Assembly: GCA_001600495.1 (NCBI GenBank)
Contig: BCKE01000036.1
Coordinates: 247,694-311,693, forward strand
Source of the DNA: Pilasporangium apinafurcum
Taxonomy: Eukaryota > Oomycota > Peronosporomycetes > Pythiales > Pythiaceae
DNA: 64,000 nucleotides
Reading direction: 5' to 3'
The notes under the pieces are model-generated. The model did no database searches. It saw only the letters and a program-made list of their open reading frames with translations, and was not told where the DNA came from. Position 1 is the first letter of the stretch; each line of letters starts with the position of its first letter. The translations under genes were made by a program, and so were the position numbers. This document shows, one piece after another, positions 21,956 to 33,774 of the stretch.

Positions 21956-24743
21956 TTAAAATGTTACTGATTGATCCATCACTGAAGACGACGACATCTC
22001 TACTTCTTGAGATTGCTCACTTGTAGTACTCGGACGATCTGGGCTCATTTCTGACGCTTTGCGAGAGCCTCCTTCTCCTCCACTAGGTCTTGATGTCAGA
22101 CTTGATCGCTCTATGGCTGTTTCTTCTTCGTGATCAGGCATTACCAGCTCAATCTGCTGCACGAGGACATCCTCTGGAGTATGACCACCAACTCGAACAA
22201 TGACTGTTCCTTCCATATCTGACTGATCACCCGCAAGCACTGCTAGTTCCTTCCGCACTCGCTGTAGCCATGTTGCAGCCTTCTGATACGAAGAGTTTAA
22301 TCCGTACGCTTCTTCAAAGCACTTTGCTGCCAAGTCCAACTGACGTTTGCTGTAATGACAAAGCCCCATGTTATGGCTTGTGACATGATGTTTACCCATT
22401 TCTTGTGTGGAAAGCGTGTAAAACGCCAACGCACTATCGTAATCATGGATGCCGTAGTATAGCCGCCCAATCTCGAATGCAATGTCCTTCTCCTTGTCCA
22501 ACGCATAATAATTTTTCCAAACAAACGGAATCCCATGCCGCACATCTTTCTTTAATTTCGGCGGACAGGAAGGTGATTGATCGAGCAACACGTCGCGGAA
22601 TTTATAAAACACATCCGGATCCCAGCAGCTTAATTTCAAAAGTGCGAGCACAGCTTTGAGTGATGGCGCTTTTGAATCTTCTTTCATCGCCTTTTGCATC
22701 ACAAAGAAATCATTTGGACCGAAGGATACGATTTCATCCTCAAACGCGACTGTGAGATGTGGAAACGCTTGACTGCGCTCTGCACAAACGTGGTCCAATC
22801 CCTCGCCATAAAGCATAGACATGGACGGTTCCTGTTGCTTTTCAACATGATCGGCAGCTGGTGCGGTCAATTGACCAGGCAGCACGAAGGCCGATACTTT
22901 CAGACTCGCTTCTTCTTGGGGGCTATGTAATGCGAACCCACCACGACTGGCAAAGTAGACACCAATTGCATGATAATTCACCATCACTGAGAAGCTGCCA
23001 TGGACAGCGATATGTGGGTCGGTCACGCCTCGAAAGTGGTCAGGATGGTTGTTGCCTTTGTCTCCTGAGAGCACAATCAATCGGTTGGACGACAGTTGAC
23101 TAAGCCGCTCAATCGCTCGGAGTGCACCGATGGGCACGAGGATCGTCGCACCCGAAGATACAGGGTCGTAATAGTCGTGGTACCATTTCAAGATATTATT
23201 GAAGTGCGGTTTGTCTTCACCGTAGAAGGTTTCATCGATTTGTTTGTACTTGAACTCATTGGCTAAGCGTTTAATGATTTCTGGATCCAACGGATCAGGC
23301 TCTTCGGCACGTTTTGAACCGACGCTGATGAGTCCCTCCTTCAAAGTGCCTTTGTCGACTTGAAAGAGATCATGATAGAGCGTATCGAACAAGTAATTCG
23401 CGATAATGCATAAAGGGTTCTTCAAATCGCCAGGACGAACAACTTGCTTGGAAGTGTATAAATGCAGTTCCGTGTCATTTGTGGCATCAAAAATCGCGAA
23501 ATCCACGATCCCACGCTTCACAAACTTGGCTAACGCTGGATGAGTTTTCCAAAAATTGAAATTCTGCTCCGTGAAGTCCGTCATGATGTATTTTATATTA
23601 CTGAGTGGGAAATCCAGCACTTCTTCGACGTCTGCTAGTGCTTTGAGGAAGTAAAAGCTGAATTTACCTGAGCCAGTACCGAGTTCGACGATGTAGAACG
23701 GTTCTGATGGATCCAACTGCAAATCATAGCATAAATCATCAATGGAATTACGATGAGTAAACATTCAACGTTATTCAGACAACAAACATGAAAAACATAA
23801 TCACAAGCAGTAAATTACCTGACAAGCACTATTCGGTTTGGTGGCGTCGCGCATAAAGGCGCGCAATACATTGCTGTAGCGTTTGGCGATGAATGTGTTG
23901 GACGTGATGAAGTGCGGTACGATGCCCTGCGCCCAGGACTCGACACCTTGACGATCGTAGAACGACATCATGAGTTTCCAGAGGTGGCACGTGGAAAATG
24001 GTGTGAATGGCTCCAATTCACACCGCACTGGCGATGGTGACGACAACCGTGTCTCCGACATGCGCACTTCATCTTCCTTAACTCCATTCATTGATATTAC
24101 ATGTGGTGACTCGACTATCAACGGCACAGGTGGTGGTGCTAGATCCACAAAATCAGAAGGAGAAGATATCGACTGGGCTGGTGGAGGTTTAATGACGGAG
24201 CTATTGCCTCCAGCAACTGTGGGCGAAGGATGGATAGTACTGACGTGCGTGGATTCAGTTGTTTCATCCGTTGCATCATGTAGTGGAGTGTCTGGTAGCG
24301 TCATAGCTGTGCTTATTGTTCCTTGGGGCTTTGCTTGTCTTCGGATGGTTGCGCTATGGCGCAATGGGTCGGGCGGGATGCCGCACGCTTTACAGAGTTG
24401 GAGTCGAAACGTCCCTTTGCTTCCTTCCTTTCGGCCGTTACCTACATTTTTTACCGAGTGATGTTATTTAGTATAACTAAATACATAAAATAATGTATAA
24501 GATCTCAAACCGCAAGATTTGATATTTGATGATGATGCTATTTACCAATTTTGGATTTGCTTTGAGATGTGGGTTGACTGATGAGACTACAACAGTTGGA
24601 TCGATAATCGTTGATCGCCCACTGTTGATGAGAAGAGCGAAAATTCGAACCGATTTGCAACACTTGGCTGCGCACATCCTCTTCTTTAGTGGATGTTGTT
24701 GAAGATTTATATGAGCGACTCGTTCCTGCGGCTTTTTCTCCAT
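21956..24743 (-). CDS. SAM-dependent methyltransferase-like protein with C-terminal TPR-like region
   Basis: Well-supported exons are 23716-21956 and 24441-23819. A further 5' exon ending at 24546 (donor attg|gtaaat) joins in phase as S-K-I-G|N-G-R-K, but that frame has no ATG. The real start is therefore uncertain: an ATG in another frame sits at 24743, and the first in-frame ATG lies inside exon 2 (AMTLPDTPL). Exon 2 begins with LQLCKACGIPPDP, then a Pro/Ser/Thr-rich linker and HLWKLMMSFYDRQGVESWA. Exon 3 has a nucleotide-binding glycine loop (PFYIVELGTGSGKFSFYFLK), MTDFTEQN and ANYLFDTLYHDLF, which fit class I methyltransferases, perhaps the MidA-like DUF185 group. The end has TPR-like helices (DIAFEIGRLYYGIHDYDSAL). 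The substrate is unknown. Confidence 0.75.
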
Positions 24744-24914
24744 GTTCAGACAGAGAAACGAACAAAGACCAAGCTAATCAATAGACATAGAAAATGACAC
24801 TGCATTTTGTCACACCAAACGAAGAAACATTAACCTACGTTCGATAAGACATGATGTACCCTCACCACATTTACTTATGTACACTAGCTGAGGGTCTCAA
24901 GAAGATGGGGGGGT

Positions 24915-25841
24915 TTAATAGCCTGCTTCAAAGCACGAGGCGCCAAAGAGCGGCTTCAGCTTGCTATCGATGACCTTGTTAAGCAGCGACTTGCCGAGCG
25001 TGTTGAGCACGTCAACCACTGTGTTGTACACATCACCCTTCTTGTTGATGATCTCAGTCGTGAACTTGAGCAGCGACTTGATGATCTGCGTCACGAACGC
25101 ACCCGAGTTCTTAAAGTTGAACGCCAACTTCGAGAGCGATTCAAAGCTGAGCGACAGCGTGTTAACCGACGCGTTCGTGAAGCGCAATAGGATGCGGTTG
25201 AGGATACCCTGGAAATCACCTGAAATCGCCGCGATCAAAATTTGACTCACGGTCAGTGGCTTGCAGGTCTTGGAGGTCGAACCAGCAGGGCAAGCGAGCA
25301 TATCGGCAACCAAATTCGCCAAAACGGCGGGCTTGACAATACCAACACCAACATCGACCGTGATGACACTGGGGCCACAACGGGCAGGGTTAAGGATGTC
25401 AGTCCAGCAAATCTGCCACCACTGGTGGTTGAGCTGTTGGATCGAGAGCGTAATGGTCGCATCGAGGTTGATGGATCCGTTGAAATCCGCACCCAAGTCG
25501 ACCGTGTCATAGCCCGTGACGTTAAGGTGGCGTGGTAGGACCGTCGAAATACCGGTGGCGTTCAATGAGTCGATCGACGGCGTCACAGCAAAATCGAGAC
25601 CGAGCAACGAGAAGTCGAGGGGGTCTAGCACTTGGTTCGAGATCGCGAGAGGGTCCAAAGCAACCAAGTTAGTTGCTAAGAGACCCGAACTGATGGCGAG
25701 GTCAATGACCGTGTTGAGCGTCGTGAAGTCAGCTGCCTTGGCCGTGAAGTTGACGGCCGTGCAGGTCGAGACATCACCAGCCTGAACGCTAGCGACTGTG
25801 GCGAAGAGCGCAGCAGCAGCAGAGAAGAAGAACTTGGCCAT
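24915..25841 (-). CDS. Secreted six-cysteine protein, copy 1 of a three-member family
   Basis: Single exon, 308 aa. A signal peptide (MAKFFFSAAAALFATVASVQA) is followed by GDVSTC. The mature part has six cysteines at positions shared with the copies at 27496-28419 and 38624-39553: STC, QIC, ARC, LAC, KTC and ASC. That suggests three disulfides. The central part alternates hydrophobic residues as in amphipathic beta strands (SINLDATITLSIQQL, then WQICWTDI). The C-terminal part holds long helices (FVTQIIKSLLKFTTEIINKK) and the protein ends GASCFEAGY. There is no membrane anchor or GPI signal. The strand/helix pattern resembles TULIP/BPI-like lipid-binding folds, which is only an inference. Codon use is strongly C/G-biased at third positions compared with neighbours, hinting at high expression. 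Confidence 0.88.
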   Translation of the reverse strand: MAKFFFSAAAALFATVASVQAGDVSTCTAVNFTAKAADFTTLNTVIDLAISSGLLATNLVALDPLAISNQVLDPLDFSLLGLDFAVTPSIDSLNATGISTVLPRHLNVTGYDTVDLGADFNGSINLDATITLSIQQLNHQWWQICWTDILNPARCGPSVITVDVGVGIVKPAVLANLVADMLACPAGSTSKTCKPLTVSQILIAAISGDFQGILNRILLRFTNASVNTLSLSFESLSKLAFNFKNSGAFVTQIIKSLLKFTTEIINKKGDVYNTVVDVLNTLGKSLLNKVIDSKLKPLFGASCFEAGY

Positions 25842-26840
25842 TTCTGATGGAGAAAGAGACACTTGAGGCCAATCGAGCGAATTGGATTGTGAGTGATAGG
25901 GCAACCATGATCGTAAGCCTTTGCAGTGACTGGTGATAGAGGGAGAGTTAGTGTCACTTGCTGTTTTTCTGTTTGAGTTGGACTACTGCCACTGGTTGAG
26001 GAGAAAGGGAGATGGAAAAGATCTTCACCACCTTGAAATGCCTTGATGGAAAAGCTCGCGTCTAGTCTACGTTCATGAATCGTCCCGCTTCTGCGCAAGT
26101 GTCATCTTTCACTTTTATTGGCGTCTGTTACCACTGTGCACTAGCATCTGCCAATCAATTCCTCAACTCACCACAATGGTGGGACTCACGGTGGTATCTA
26201 TGACCCAGACGCTGGTCAAGGTTTCCATAACGGTTAGGTGGGACATGTGCGCTTTCCTGTTCGAAATTCGTTGCCACTGAGGATCCAACAAAGAGAAAGA
26301 CGGGGGTCATCAGCTCAGCTTCGGAATTTCGAAACCGAGTTCTTTATCTTCGCTTACATTGTACTTCATGATGTCGCTCATAGTCTGATCCCCTTCAATC
26401 TCCTATTATGTTCTATGGCCCTTCGATTTGGTTTCTAAGAGACCAATGCTGGTAGGTTGATTGCTGTCTCCCATCTCATGGTGTCCGAAGTCATCATTAC
26501 CAATCCGTTCGAAATCAGTGACTATGCGACGTGTGCTTCACTGCGCATTCTAGAAATTAATCATGCACGTTTCATAGGCTTTTATGCACGCCAGAAAGAG
26601 GAGAAAGTAAGTGTCCCAAGCATTCAGGTCACCGACAGATTATCATAGAGGAGAATGGATAGAATGACTGGCTAGTAGATGTGAACATGGATCGACCACT
26701 ACATCGAATGCAGCATTGTGTTTTTTCATGAAAGGATATTGCGTAATTTATTGGAGGCTTTGGATCAAGCCTGGATTTGCACCGGAACTTGCCATTTCAA
26801 GTGACACTAAATTTTGTATTAATCAGATGTCGCCTCAACC
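25842..26840. other. Intergenic region upstream of the first secreted-family gene
   Basis: About 1 kb 5' of the minus-strand secreted gene. It contains its promoter, but I find no clear TATA box or repeated motif. Short open frames such as 26457-26648 have no recognisable product. Confidence 0.4.
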
Positions 26841-27245
26841 TCAAAAGATCATATGATATCAATGTTCGAGTAACTCAGGGAAGAGCCCCTGTTTTTTCTT
26901 TGGGTCCAACTCAATTAAGACTAGACAACCGCAGAGTAGATATCTCCGATACTTAGACTTGATAAATAAGTGTTCATTATTGAGAAAGATGCTTCTAGCA
27001 TGGTCTTTGCCCTCCTTTTACACTGATACTACCGCGCCATGCTTTCCATACACTCGATCTCCTTGAGGATGCACTGTCATCATCTTGCATTTGTTCTTGA
27101 AAAGAAGAATGGCGCTGGAAAGAGTTTATTACAGCGAATTCGAAACATGTTTCTGCTTCTATTGATAAGGATTGCTTTGCTTCAAAGAAAACACGTCAAG
27201 GTGTACCCTATAGGTAAGAGAAATGGAGGATAGAGGCTAAGAATT
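26841..27245 (-). mobile_element. Relic element, copy 2 (zinc ribbon deleted)
   Basis: About 405 bp with the same ends as the copies at 15079 and 60851. The block 'ctcaattaagactagacaa' and the block around 'agaatggcgctg' are conserved. The ~130 bp ribbon piece seen in the first copy is absent; the join reads ...cttctag/catggtctttgcc. The remaining minus-strand frame encodes an A-R-S-I-F-L piece, where copy 1 has A-R-N-I-F-L, directly after K-E-G-K-D-H. It cannot code for a functional protein, so this is a non-autonomous, MITE-like derivative. Confidence 0.6.
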
Positions 27246-27495
27246 GTAACATCTGACGTGAAAGAGTACGCCAAGTTGAAGTTTCAATAATGAGCTCTTT
27301 TCTAACAGTAAACTGATGGGCGATGTGTCTGTCGCGGCGGCTGCTTGAGAAATTCAATTTCATGGTTGCCATGATTTATACTTGATGATGAAAGGGCAAT
27401 ACGATCAACAGCAGCAAATCTAGTGCTATATTACTTTTCGCAATGCTTAACCAAAACTTCACTCACTACATCGTCACTTGTTGCTATTTTAACAT

Positions 27496-28419
27496 CTAAA
27501 ACCCAGTGTCGAAGCACGAGGAGCCAAAACTTGGCGCTAGACCGGTACTGATGAGCACGTTAAGCAACGACGTACCCAAGGTATTGAGCACCGAGATAAC
27601 CGTTCGGTAGACGCTGTCTTTCTTGTTGATACTGTCCTTGGTAAAGTTGAGCAATAATTTGATGATCTCTGAGATGAACGCGTTTGAGTCATGGAAGTGG
27701 AAGCTGAGTTTTGTGAGCGAATCGAAGTTGAGTGAAAGCGAGTTGACTGATGCACTCTTGAAGCGCAACAGGATACGCGCAAGTAGTGCCTCTAACTGGT
27801 TCGATAACGCCGCTATGAGGATCTGGCTGACTGTGAGCTGTTTGCAGGTCTTGGAAGTAGAACCGATCGGGCATTCGACCATATCGACGGCAAGATTACC
27901 TACGACCGAGGGCTTGACGACCCCAAGGGCGACATCGACGGTGATCACGGTGGGGTTGCAGCGCAGCGGGCGAAGGATATCGGTCCAGCAAATCTGATAC
28001 CATTTGTGGTCGAGTTGCTGGACACTAAGTGTGAAGGTGGCGTCCAAATCGATGGTGCCATTGAAATCCACACCGATGTCGAGCGTGTTGGCACCTGATA
28101 CGTTCAAATAGCGAGGCACGACGGACGAAATACCTGTTGCATCCAGCGAGTCAATGGTTGGTGTCACGGCAAATTCCAAACCCAACAACGAGACGGTCAA
28201 GGGATCAAGTGTTGTGCTATTCAGCGCCAATGGGTCCAATACCGCCAAGTTGGTTGCCAGTAGCCCCGTGCTGATCGCGATGTCGATGACAGAGTTTAGT
28301 GAAGTAAAGTCAGCCGCCTTATTGGTGAAGTTGACCGGGTTGCAAGTCGAGACGTCTCCAGCATGGATACCAAAGACAGTGGCGGCAAGTGTGACGGCAG
28401 AGAGGATGAATTTGGCCAT
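27496..28419 (-). CDS. Secreted six-cysteine protein, copy 2 of a three-member family
   Basis: Single exon, 307 aa, signal peptide MAKFILSAVTLAATVFGIHA then GDVSTC. The frame stays open to 28680, but the family start and the signal peptide fix the ATG at 28419. Cysteines are STC, QIC, LRC, VEC, KTC and SSC, matching copy 1 one for one. Shared blocks include WYQICWTDIL, GSTSKTCKQLTVSQILIAA, ARILLRFKSASVNSLSL and LLNFTKDSINKKDSVY; the end is GSSCFDTGF. It runs in the same direction as copy 1, about 1.65 kb upstream of it, consistent with tandem duplication, with the relic element inserted between them. Confidence 0.88.
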   Translation of the reverse strand: MAKFILSAVTLAATVFGIHAGDVSTCNPVNFTNKAADFTSLNSVIDIAISTGLLATNLAVLDPLALNSTTLDPLTVSLLGLEFAVTPTIDSLDATGISSVVPRYLNVSGANTLDIGVDFNGTIDLDATFTLSVQQLDHKWYQICWTDILRPLRCNPTVITVDVALGVVKPSVVGNLAVDMVECPIGSTSKTCKQLTVSQILIAALSNQLEALLARILLRFKSASVNSLSLNFDSLTKLSFHFHDSNAFISEIIKLLLNFTKDSINKKDSVYRTVISVLNTLGTSLLNVLISTGLAPSFGSSCFDTGF

Positions 28420-29082
28420 CGCGGGACAGATGGAGATGAAGTGGGGAGGAGGTGAGTCGTGGGGCCGAGAATGAAAATTGAAAAGTGAGAGATTGCCAAG
28501 CGAACGGATTTTGGACGAGTGGTGGTCTAGCTGCTCCTTTGCTGGAACTGAGTGAGGGGATTCGGCTGACAGGCATGACTGGTATGGAAGTGCATTGTGT
28601 TGTCTACATCCCCAAATTTCGAACCATGACTTGCATTCCCGCCACAAAACAGCAACTCTGAGAGGTACTCCACCTATCATGACGCATGATTGTCGGGAAG
28701 AGAATCACGAAATCATCCTCTTTTACTGTTAGTGGCATTGCATTCGGACACTTTTTTGTCTGTGACATGCGTTTCCTTTTCTATTTGAAGTGCATGTCTG
28801 ATTACCATACCAAAATGGTCGCGATGATCACGCACAGGCAGTCACTGGTTCGTCTGTGCACTTCCACTACCACAGCAAACTCAAGAAATGTTGACGAGTA
28901 TTTAGCCATCAACGAGTGCACATCAGCTGTGATGGATTAACATGCATTGCACATACAATCACGAGCTATGCGCTCGAATATTTAATATCCACAGCACCAC
29001 GAATGTTCATCATGTGAGTGTTTGATTTGTAAACATCCATTAACGACCGTTAACTTTCATTAACGAAGTTGAAGTAAGAGTG
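28420..29082. other. Intergenic region, divergent promoters
   Basis: About 660 bp between the minus-strand secreted gene and the plus-strand small coiled-coil gene. A short near-repeat 'taacgaccgttaactttcattaacg' lies at about 29041-29065. No other structure was seen. Confidence 0.4.
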
Positions 29083-29923
29083 ATGGTCATGCTCGGCAAT
29101 GTTGCCTTTTGGATAGATGAGCACAGTGCGGAATTAGAGCCGAGCGATGGCGGATGTGAGTGCTCCATGTATGTGTTATGTGGGTATGCTCCAGCGATCG
29201 CTTATGTCTTGGGTATGTATGTGCGTGATAGAAACAAAATGAAGTGGTTCTCGATTGTGAAGAGAACGATGAACAACATGATGCCGAGTCCGAGGAAGAA
29301 GTTGCATATTCGCAGCCGAACGACAAGAGTAATCCACCTGTATCGCCTGAAAACGAAGTAGCGGGTCTATCAGAATTTATTCAAGAATCTCAAGAAGTTG
29401 GGTTGCGTATAGCTGCTAGCACCGACGAGCTCGCTACATGTGCCAATGGTGTGGTTGTGGAATATCAGAAACGTGGCGATGAGATGACACCGTTTGTGGA
29501 GCAATGCCACACTCATCTAGAAGAATTACGAAAACGAAAGCGAGAACAGGAAGAGCGTATCGAAGCTCTGATGGAAGGTTAGCGATGCAATGCTGTATAA
29601 TTATGCTGGAAACCCATCTTAGTAATTCATTATGTCGCTGGATCACCATAGAGTCACTTGGTCAGATTGAAGTATTAATCAATGGACTTGTGAGCACTAT
29701 CCAAGAAGATCACGCTGCATCTCGTGAGCAATTCGAGCACATTGATGCCAGTCTTACAAGCCGTCTCCGTGCCCACAACTGTGTAAGAGTACTGGTCATA
29801 TCGAAGGTTTCCTCATCCACTCGCTGAATAGTCTAACCACTTTCATGCACAAACTATGCAGATGGAAAAGAAATTAAAGCTGATCGCATCCATCTTGCGT
29901 CAGGACGAGGATAGCAATTTATA
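29083..29923 (+). CDS. Small acidic coiled-coil protein, unknown function
   Basis: Four short exons assembled by phase: 29083-29155, 29245-29577, 29652-29782 and 29861-29923, giving 199 aa. The first exon encodes MVMLGNVAFWIDEHSAELE. The second is acidic then coiled-coil (CEENDEQHDAESEEEVAYS, HTHLEELRKRKREQEERIEAL). The third continues helical (LGQIEVLINGLVSTIQEDH, REQFEHIDASLTSRLRAH). The last ends KKLKLIASILRQDEDSNL. The regular helix suggests a small subunit of a larger coiled-coil complex, in the manner of BLOC-type or kinetochore subunits, but no family can be named. The first exon is the least certain part. Confidence 0.65.
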
Positions 29924-30073
29924 AGAAGAAAGTTTATTATTTAGGTCATCAGTACGAGTAAGGAATGGATTTCTTCTCATAGCCAAAATGTCTCGAAAAA
30001 ACCTCGATGCACACTGATATGTAAAACCTTGACATGAGCTTTTGGTCATCCACACTGAAATTGGCAACGACGA

Positions 30074-33000
30074 ATGGCGCCCCATCAATACCATTCCGCT
30101 TCTTCGTCAGCATTACTTGTGGATGCAGCACCGATCGAAGACGCCACAGATCGACACATTCGTACTCTATTGGTAAATGGGTGCTTCTCGTACTACAACC
30201 ATTGGAAACACACTTTCGACGTCGCGTTCAAAGGTCAACTCACGAAATTGCGCATTACGCTCGATAAATTCTTGCCAACGGTAATGTGATGTACAATTAG
30301 CGTTGGCGCTTTTATTATTCGCGAAAATATTTTACTGATTGGCGCATTTATCTGTAGCTAACTGGCGCTAGAGACTATGCCGGGGCCGCAAAGGTCCTTT
30401 CGATGATATACAAGCGCTACTATTCTTCATCAGCATTATGTGTCCAGGTAAAACTCTTGTGCTTTTGTTAACTGCAATTGGAGCCAAGTATACTGAAGCT
30501 ATATTAGACTAGCCTTGAAATTATACGACGACAGCCCGAGCATCGAGACAGTCTGTTGCGATTTTATAAGACAGCCCTCGAGGATACTCAATTGGATGTG
30601 AGTTTTTTTGTCGTTCTATAGTTTCCCATGTCAGTACTCATTTCTGCTCTTATATGCCATGATGTTGCCAGAAACTCATGATCCTCAAGGAGTTATGGCT
30701 GTTTTACATTGCAGAAGGAGACTTTTATGAGGCGTATCAGCTGTTTAAAGATAAAATTCAACATGTAAGTGTATTGACGTCAACGCGAGGTTTCGCTATG
30801 AGATGCGTTTATAATCCCAAGAGTGAAACTGAACTATGTTTGCAATCTTACATTGCAGTTAGATATCCAAAATGATGCAAGATTACTTGCAACATTTGGC
30901 ATCTTGTGCTATTGGTTGATACTGATTGAATCCAGTGACATTCGTCAGAAGTTAGCCAAGCCCGACGATGAAGAATTTGATATGGAAGTAGACGACGACG
31001 AAGATAATGCCAACTCATCTTCGACCGATGAAGAGTATGATAGCGTGAACGACAGGGCAGATGTGAAGCAGGCGAAGAAGAAGCGGCGACACAGTGTTGC
31101 GGAACAGGAAACAGCGGAAACGATGATTGGCAAGAAATATTTATTCAAAGCACCCATTGGCGTCCATATTTTATACCAAGATGCATCCAGTGCGTTGAGC
31201 CGAGCAGTCTCACTAAGTCCTAGGTCCTCTTTGTTTGTCGAATACTACGTACAATTGCTGGTTCTCGTGGGAGACGTCCCCTCAGCGTGTGATTACTTGG
31301 AAAATTTCTATCATTCCAATCCAGATGATCCACATGGAGCAAAAATGGTAACGATATTCATGTGATGACTCCAATGTGTGTTTTGATGAAGTTATCCTCA
31401 TTAATCATATTCTGTAGCTGGTTGGATTTTTAGAATGCTACTATCCTAGCTCTGTGGATGCCCAGGTTGACATTTATACCAGGTATCGTATTTCTAAAAT
31501 ACTTTCAAGTTATATCATAGAATTCCGTGGATCTTATGGTGTGGTATGTAGATGGCTTCGAAACGACCCATCATGCAGTTATCCTTTGGAAAAGATTGCA
31601 GATCTTGTGAGCGCTGGCTCCGTGTCATCGCTTGATTTTGTGAAAGTTCTCGTTGAAGCAATAGATACTTGTGGTGGAGATCTCCATCTTAAACAAAACA
31701 CTGCCGGGACAGTGATGTTATGGAAGCATTTAGCAGAAGTATTAGTGGCAATGGATGACGAAGAAGTGCCTCTTGCCCAGGTTGAAGAAGATACCGGAGA
31801 CAATCAATCAGTTCTCAGCACATTACTTCGAATCGGAGCGGAAAGGAGGTGGTGGATAAGAGTTTATTTTTCAAAACCAGTTACGATAGATCAAGTCATC
31901 GCAGTTGCGCATGGACGAGAGGAACATCTGGAAATGTGCATCTACAAATCAGTTGTTGCCACCCGATTATTTACAGATAGGTTGACAATGGTGGATATAC
32001 TGCATATTGCCATGAATTTGCCCCATCCCGCGATAAAACGAGAGCATCTCCGTTTGTTTAAAAGGTATACTTTTAGTTTTCATGCACGGCAATTTTTCTT
32101 TTCACTGATGTACTTGTTTGCATATTAACAGCTTTTTTGGACTAAAACTCGATGAAGAAACCTCGTCAATGGAAAGCAGACCATTGCGTGCATCTGCATC
32201 CTTTAACGACATGGCATTTATGCACGTCACAGCTGCCATTTCCTCGGATAGGCCATCAATGCCTGAGTTTTGTGGCGATACTTTTGTGGGACGTGTATTG
32301 GATCGCCATACTCTATTGAAGAAGAGTACAGATTCAAGTGATACAAGGGTAACAGTAACAAAAGAAAAAGAAAACCAAGAGATCGATAGGGCTTTAATAT
32401 TTGAATTGGAGGCGGCTGCTAGAGATGACTCTCTATCACCGAACATGGGAACTGGACTACCGAAGGAGATGGTGACTACCAAGGAAACTGCTGAAAACAA
32501 CTTGATTAATTTACCGCTGTACGTGACTCTAGTGGAAAACGAATCGTACAATGACTACGAAGTGGTTGACAACCGCGATGGTCAAGTTGATCATTTATTT
32601 TCACTCGCTAAGGAAGTACTACGCGATACGAATGTTGTGATACCAACAAGACTGGATATTGAAGTGGCATTCGACTACTTTCGCTCGCGTTGGTGGTGGA
32701 ATGAATTCTATTATGGCCATCGTGGGCTTTTATTGCGATATGAAAACTATATCGCAAGATACTTATTACGGAAATTCCAGGAACAGAGTGGTATGCTGAA
32801 GGTAACCACCGATATGATTGGTGAAGTAATGAGTGAAATGAAGCGCAACGTAGCTCAGTCCCATGCACACTTTCCTTCGCGAGAAGTAGTTGAGTTCGTG
32901 ATGCGGAAGAAGGCGCCGACATTCAGACGTCAACACTTACAACTACGTCGAGCATACAAGAACGCAATATGGCATCTAGTTCAGCAGCACACCTTCATAG

Positions 33001-33337
33001 AAGTGAATGATTTGATCGCCACCGCATGGGAAGTCTGCAAGCAAAACTCCCATGACGGCTTTCTCTCCAAGGACGATATCAAGAACGCATGCATAGCGCT
33101 ACTGGTGGCGAGGTATGTGCGTATCAGGAAAGGAATACGGACGATATACCGTATTTTTATAACAGACTGCGCCTTGCGGGGGCACATTTCCAATCCAGAG
33201 GTGATTATGATGCACTTGAAGAAGAGATATTCACATACATCGGTTACGATTCCAAAAATTCAAGTTCTTCTGTTTATGATAGATTACGAAAAAGAAAATG
33301 GACCTATTTACGAAGACAAAGAAGCATAGGGCAATAG
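30074..33337 (+). CDS. Large helical-repeat protein, candidate TAF1A-like RNA polymerase I factor
   Basis: Nine exons, in phase throughout: 30074-30280, 30358-30447, 30508-30597, 30672-30764, 30859-31347, 31418-31482, 31552-32064, 32132-33112 and 33166-33337 (899 aa). TPR-like helical hairpins run through the first 400 residues (LTGARDYAGAAKVLSMIYKR, LWLFYIAEGDFYEAYQLFKD, VQLLVLVGDVPSACDYLENF, NPDDPHGAKM). They are interrupted by an acidic/basic insert (FDMEVDDDEDNANSSS, KKKRRH, a likely NLS). The segment DIYTR|WLRNDPSCSYPLEKIADLV resembles TAF1A (TAFI48), part of the SL1 factor for rDNA transcription. The C-terminal 450 residues have FDYFRSRWWWNEFYY and are unrecognised. TAF1A is a tentative call; human TAF1A is about half this length. 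Confidence 0.7.
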
Positions 33338-33774
33338 CACTGATGATGGCAATAGACATGATGGTAGCTGAAGAAAGTGTCATGTGACACATGATTGGAT
33401 ATATTAATGGTATATCCCAGTGGTTTTACTCGTCAGCAACGGTCTTATTAGTGACACCAATCCTTTATTCTTCGAGTTGGATCCATTTTAACATCACAGG
33501 TACGTTTACGAGTGCATGATGGCTATTTACCACTTCATTTATCACCTGATCAGCAACACTATGTGGCATGTAGATGATACTTTCATCGGCTATTTCTTTG
33601 TGGAAAAGAGTTCGACATGATCAGGTATGACATGGAAGATATTGCTTTCTCAGGGCTCATATTTGACACCTCGATAAGGGATCTCGGTGACTGTACGCAA
33701 TTGTTGTTGACTCAAACCTCGAAAGCTTTCACTACATGCGTTCACGCTCACATTATGAAAAAAGCTTGTCAAGT
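33338..33774. other. Convergent intergenic region
   Basis: About 440 bp between the 3' ends of the TAF1A-like and FkbH-like genes. I see no gene or repeat here. Confidence 0.4.

Noticed and set aside
25242-25785. Plus-strand open frames antisense to the first secreted gene
   Set aside because: Long antisense frames arise from the strong third-base C/G bias of the real gene; no domain.
33113-33127. A 15-bp 'intron' (gtatgtgcgtatcag) in the TAF1A-like gene
   Set aside because: Too short for a spliceosomal intron; the 53-nt intron ending at 33165 fits better and keeps the frame.
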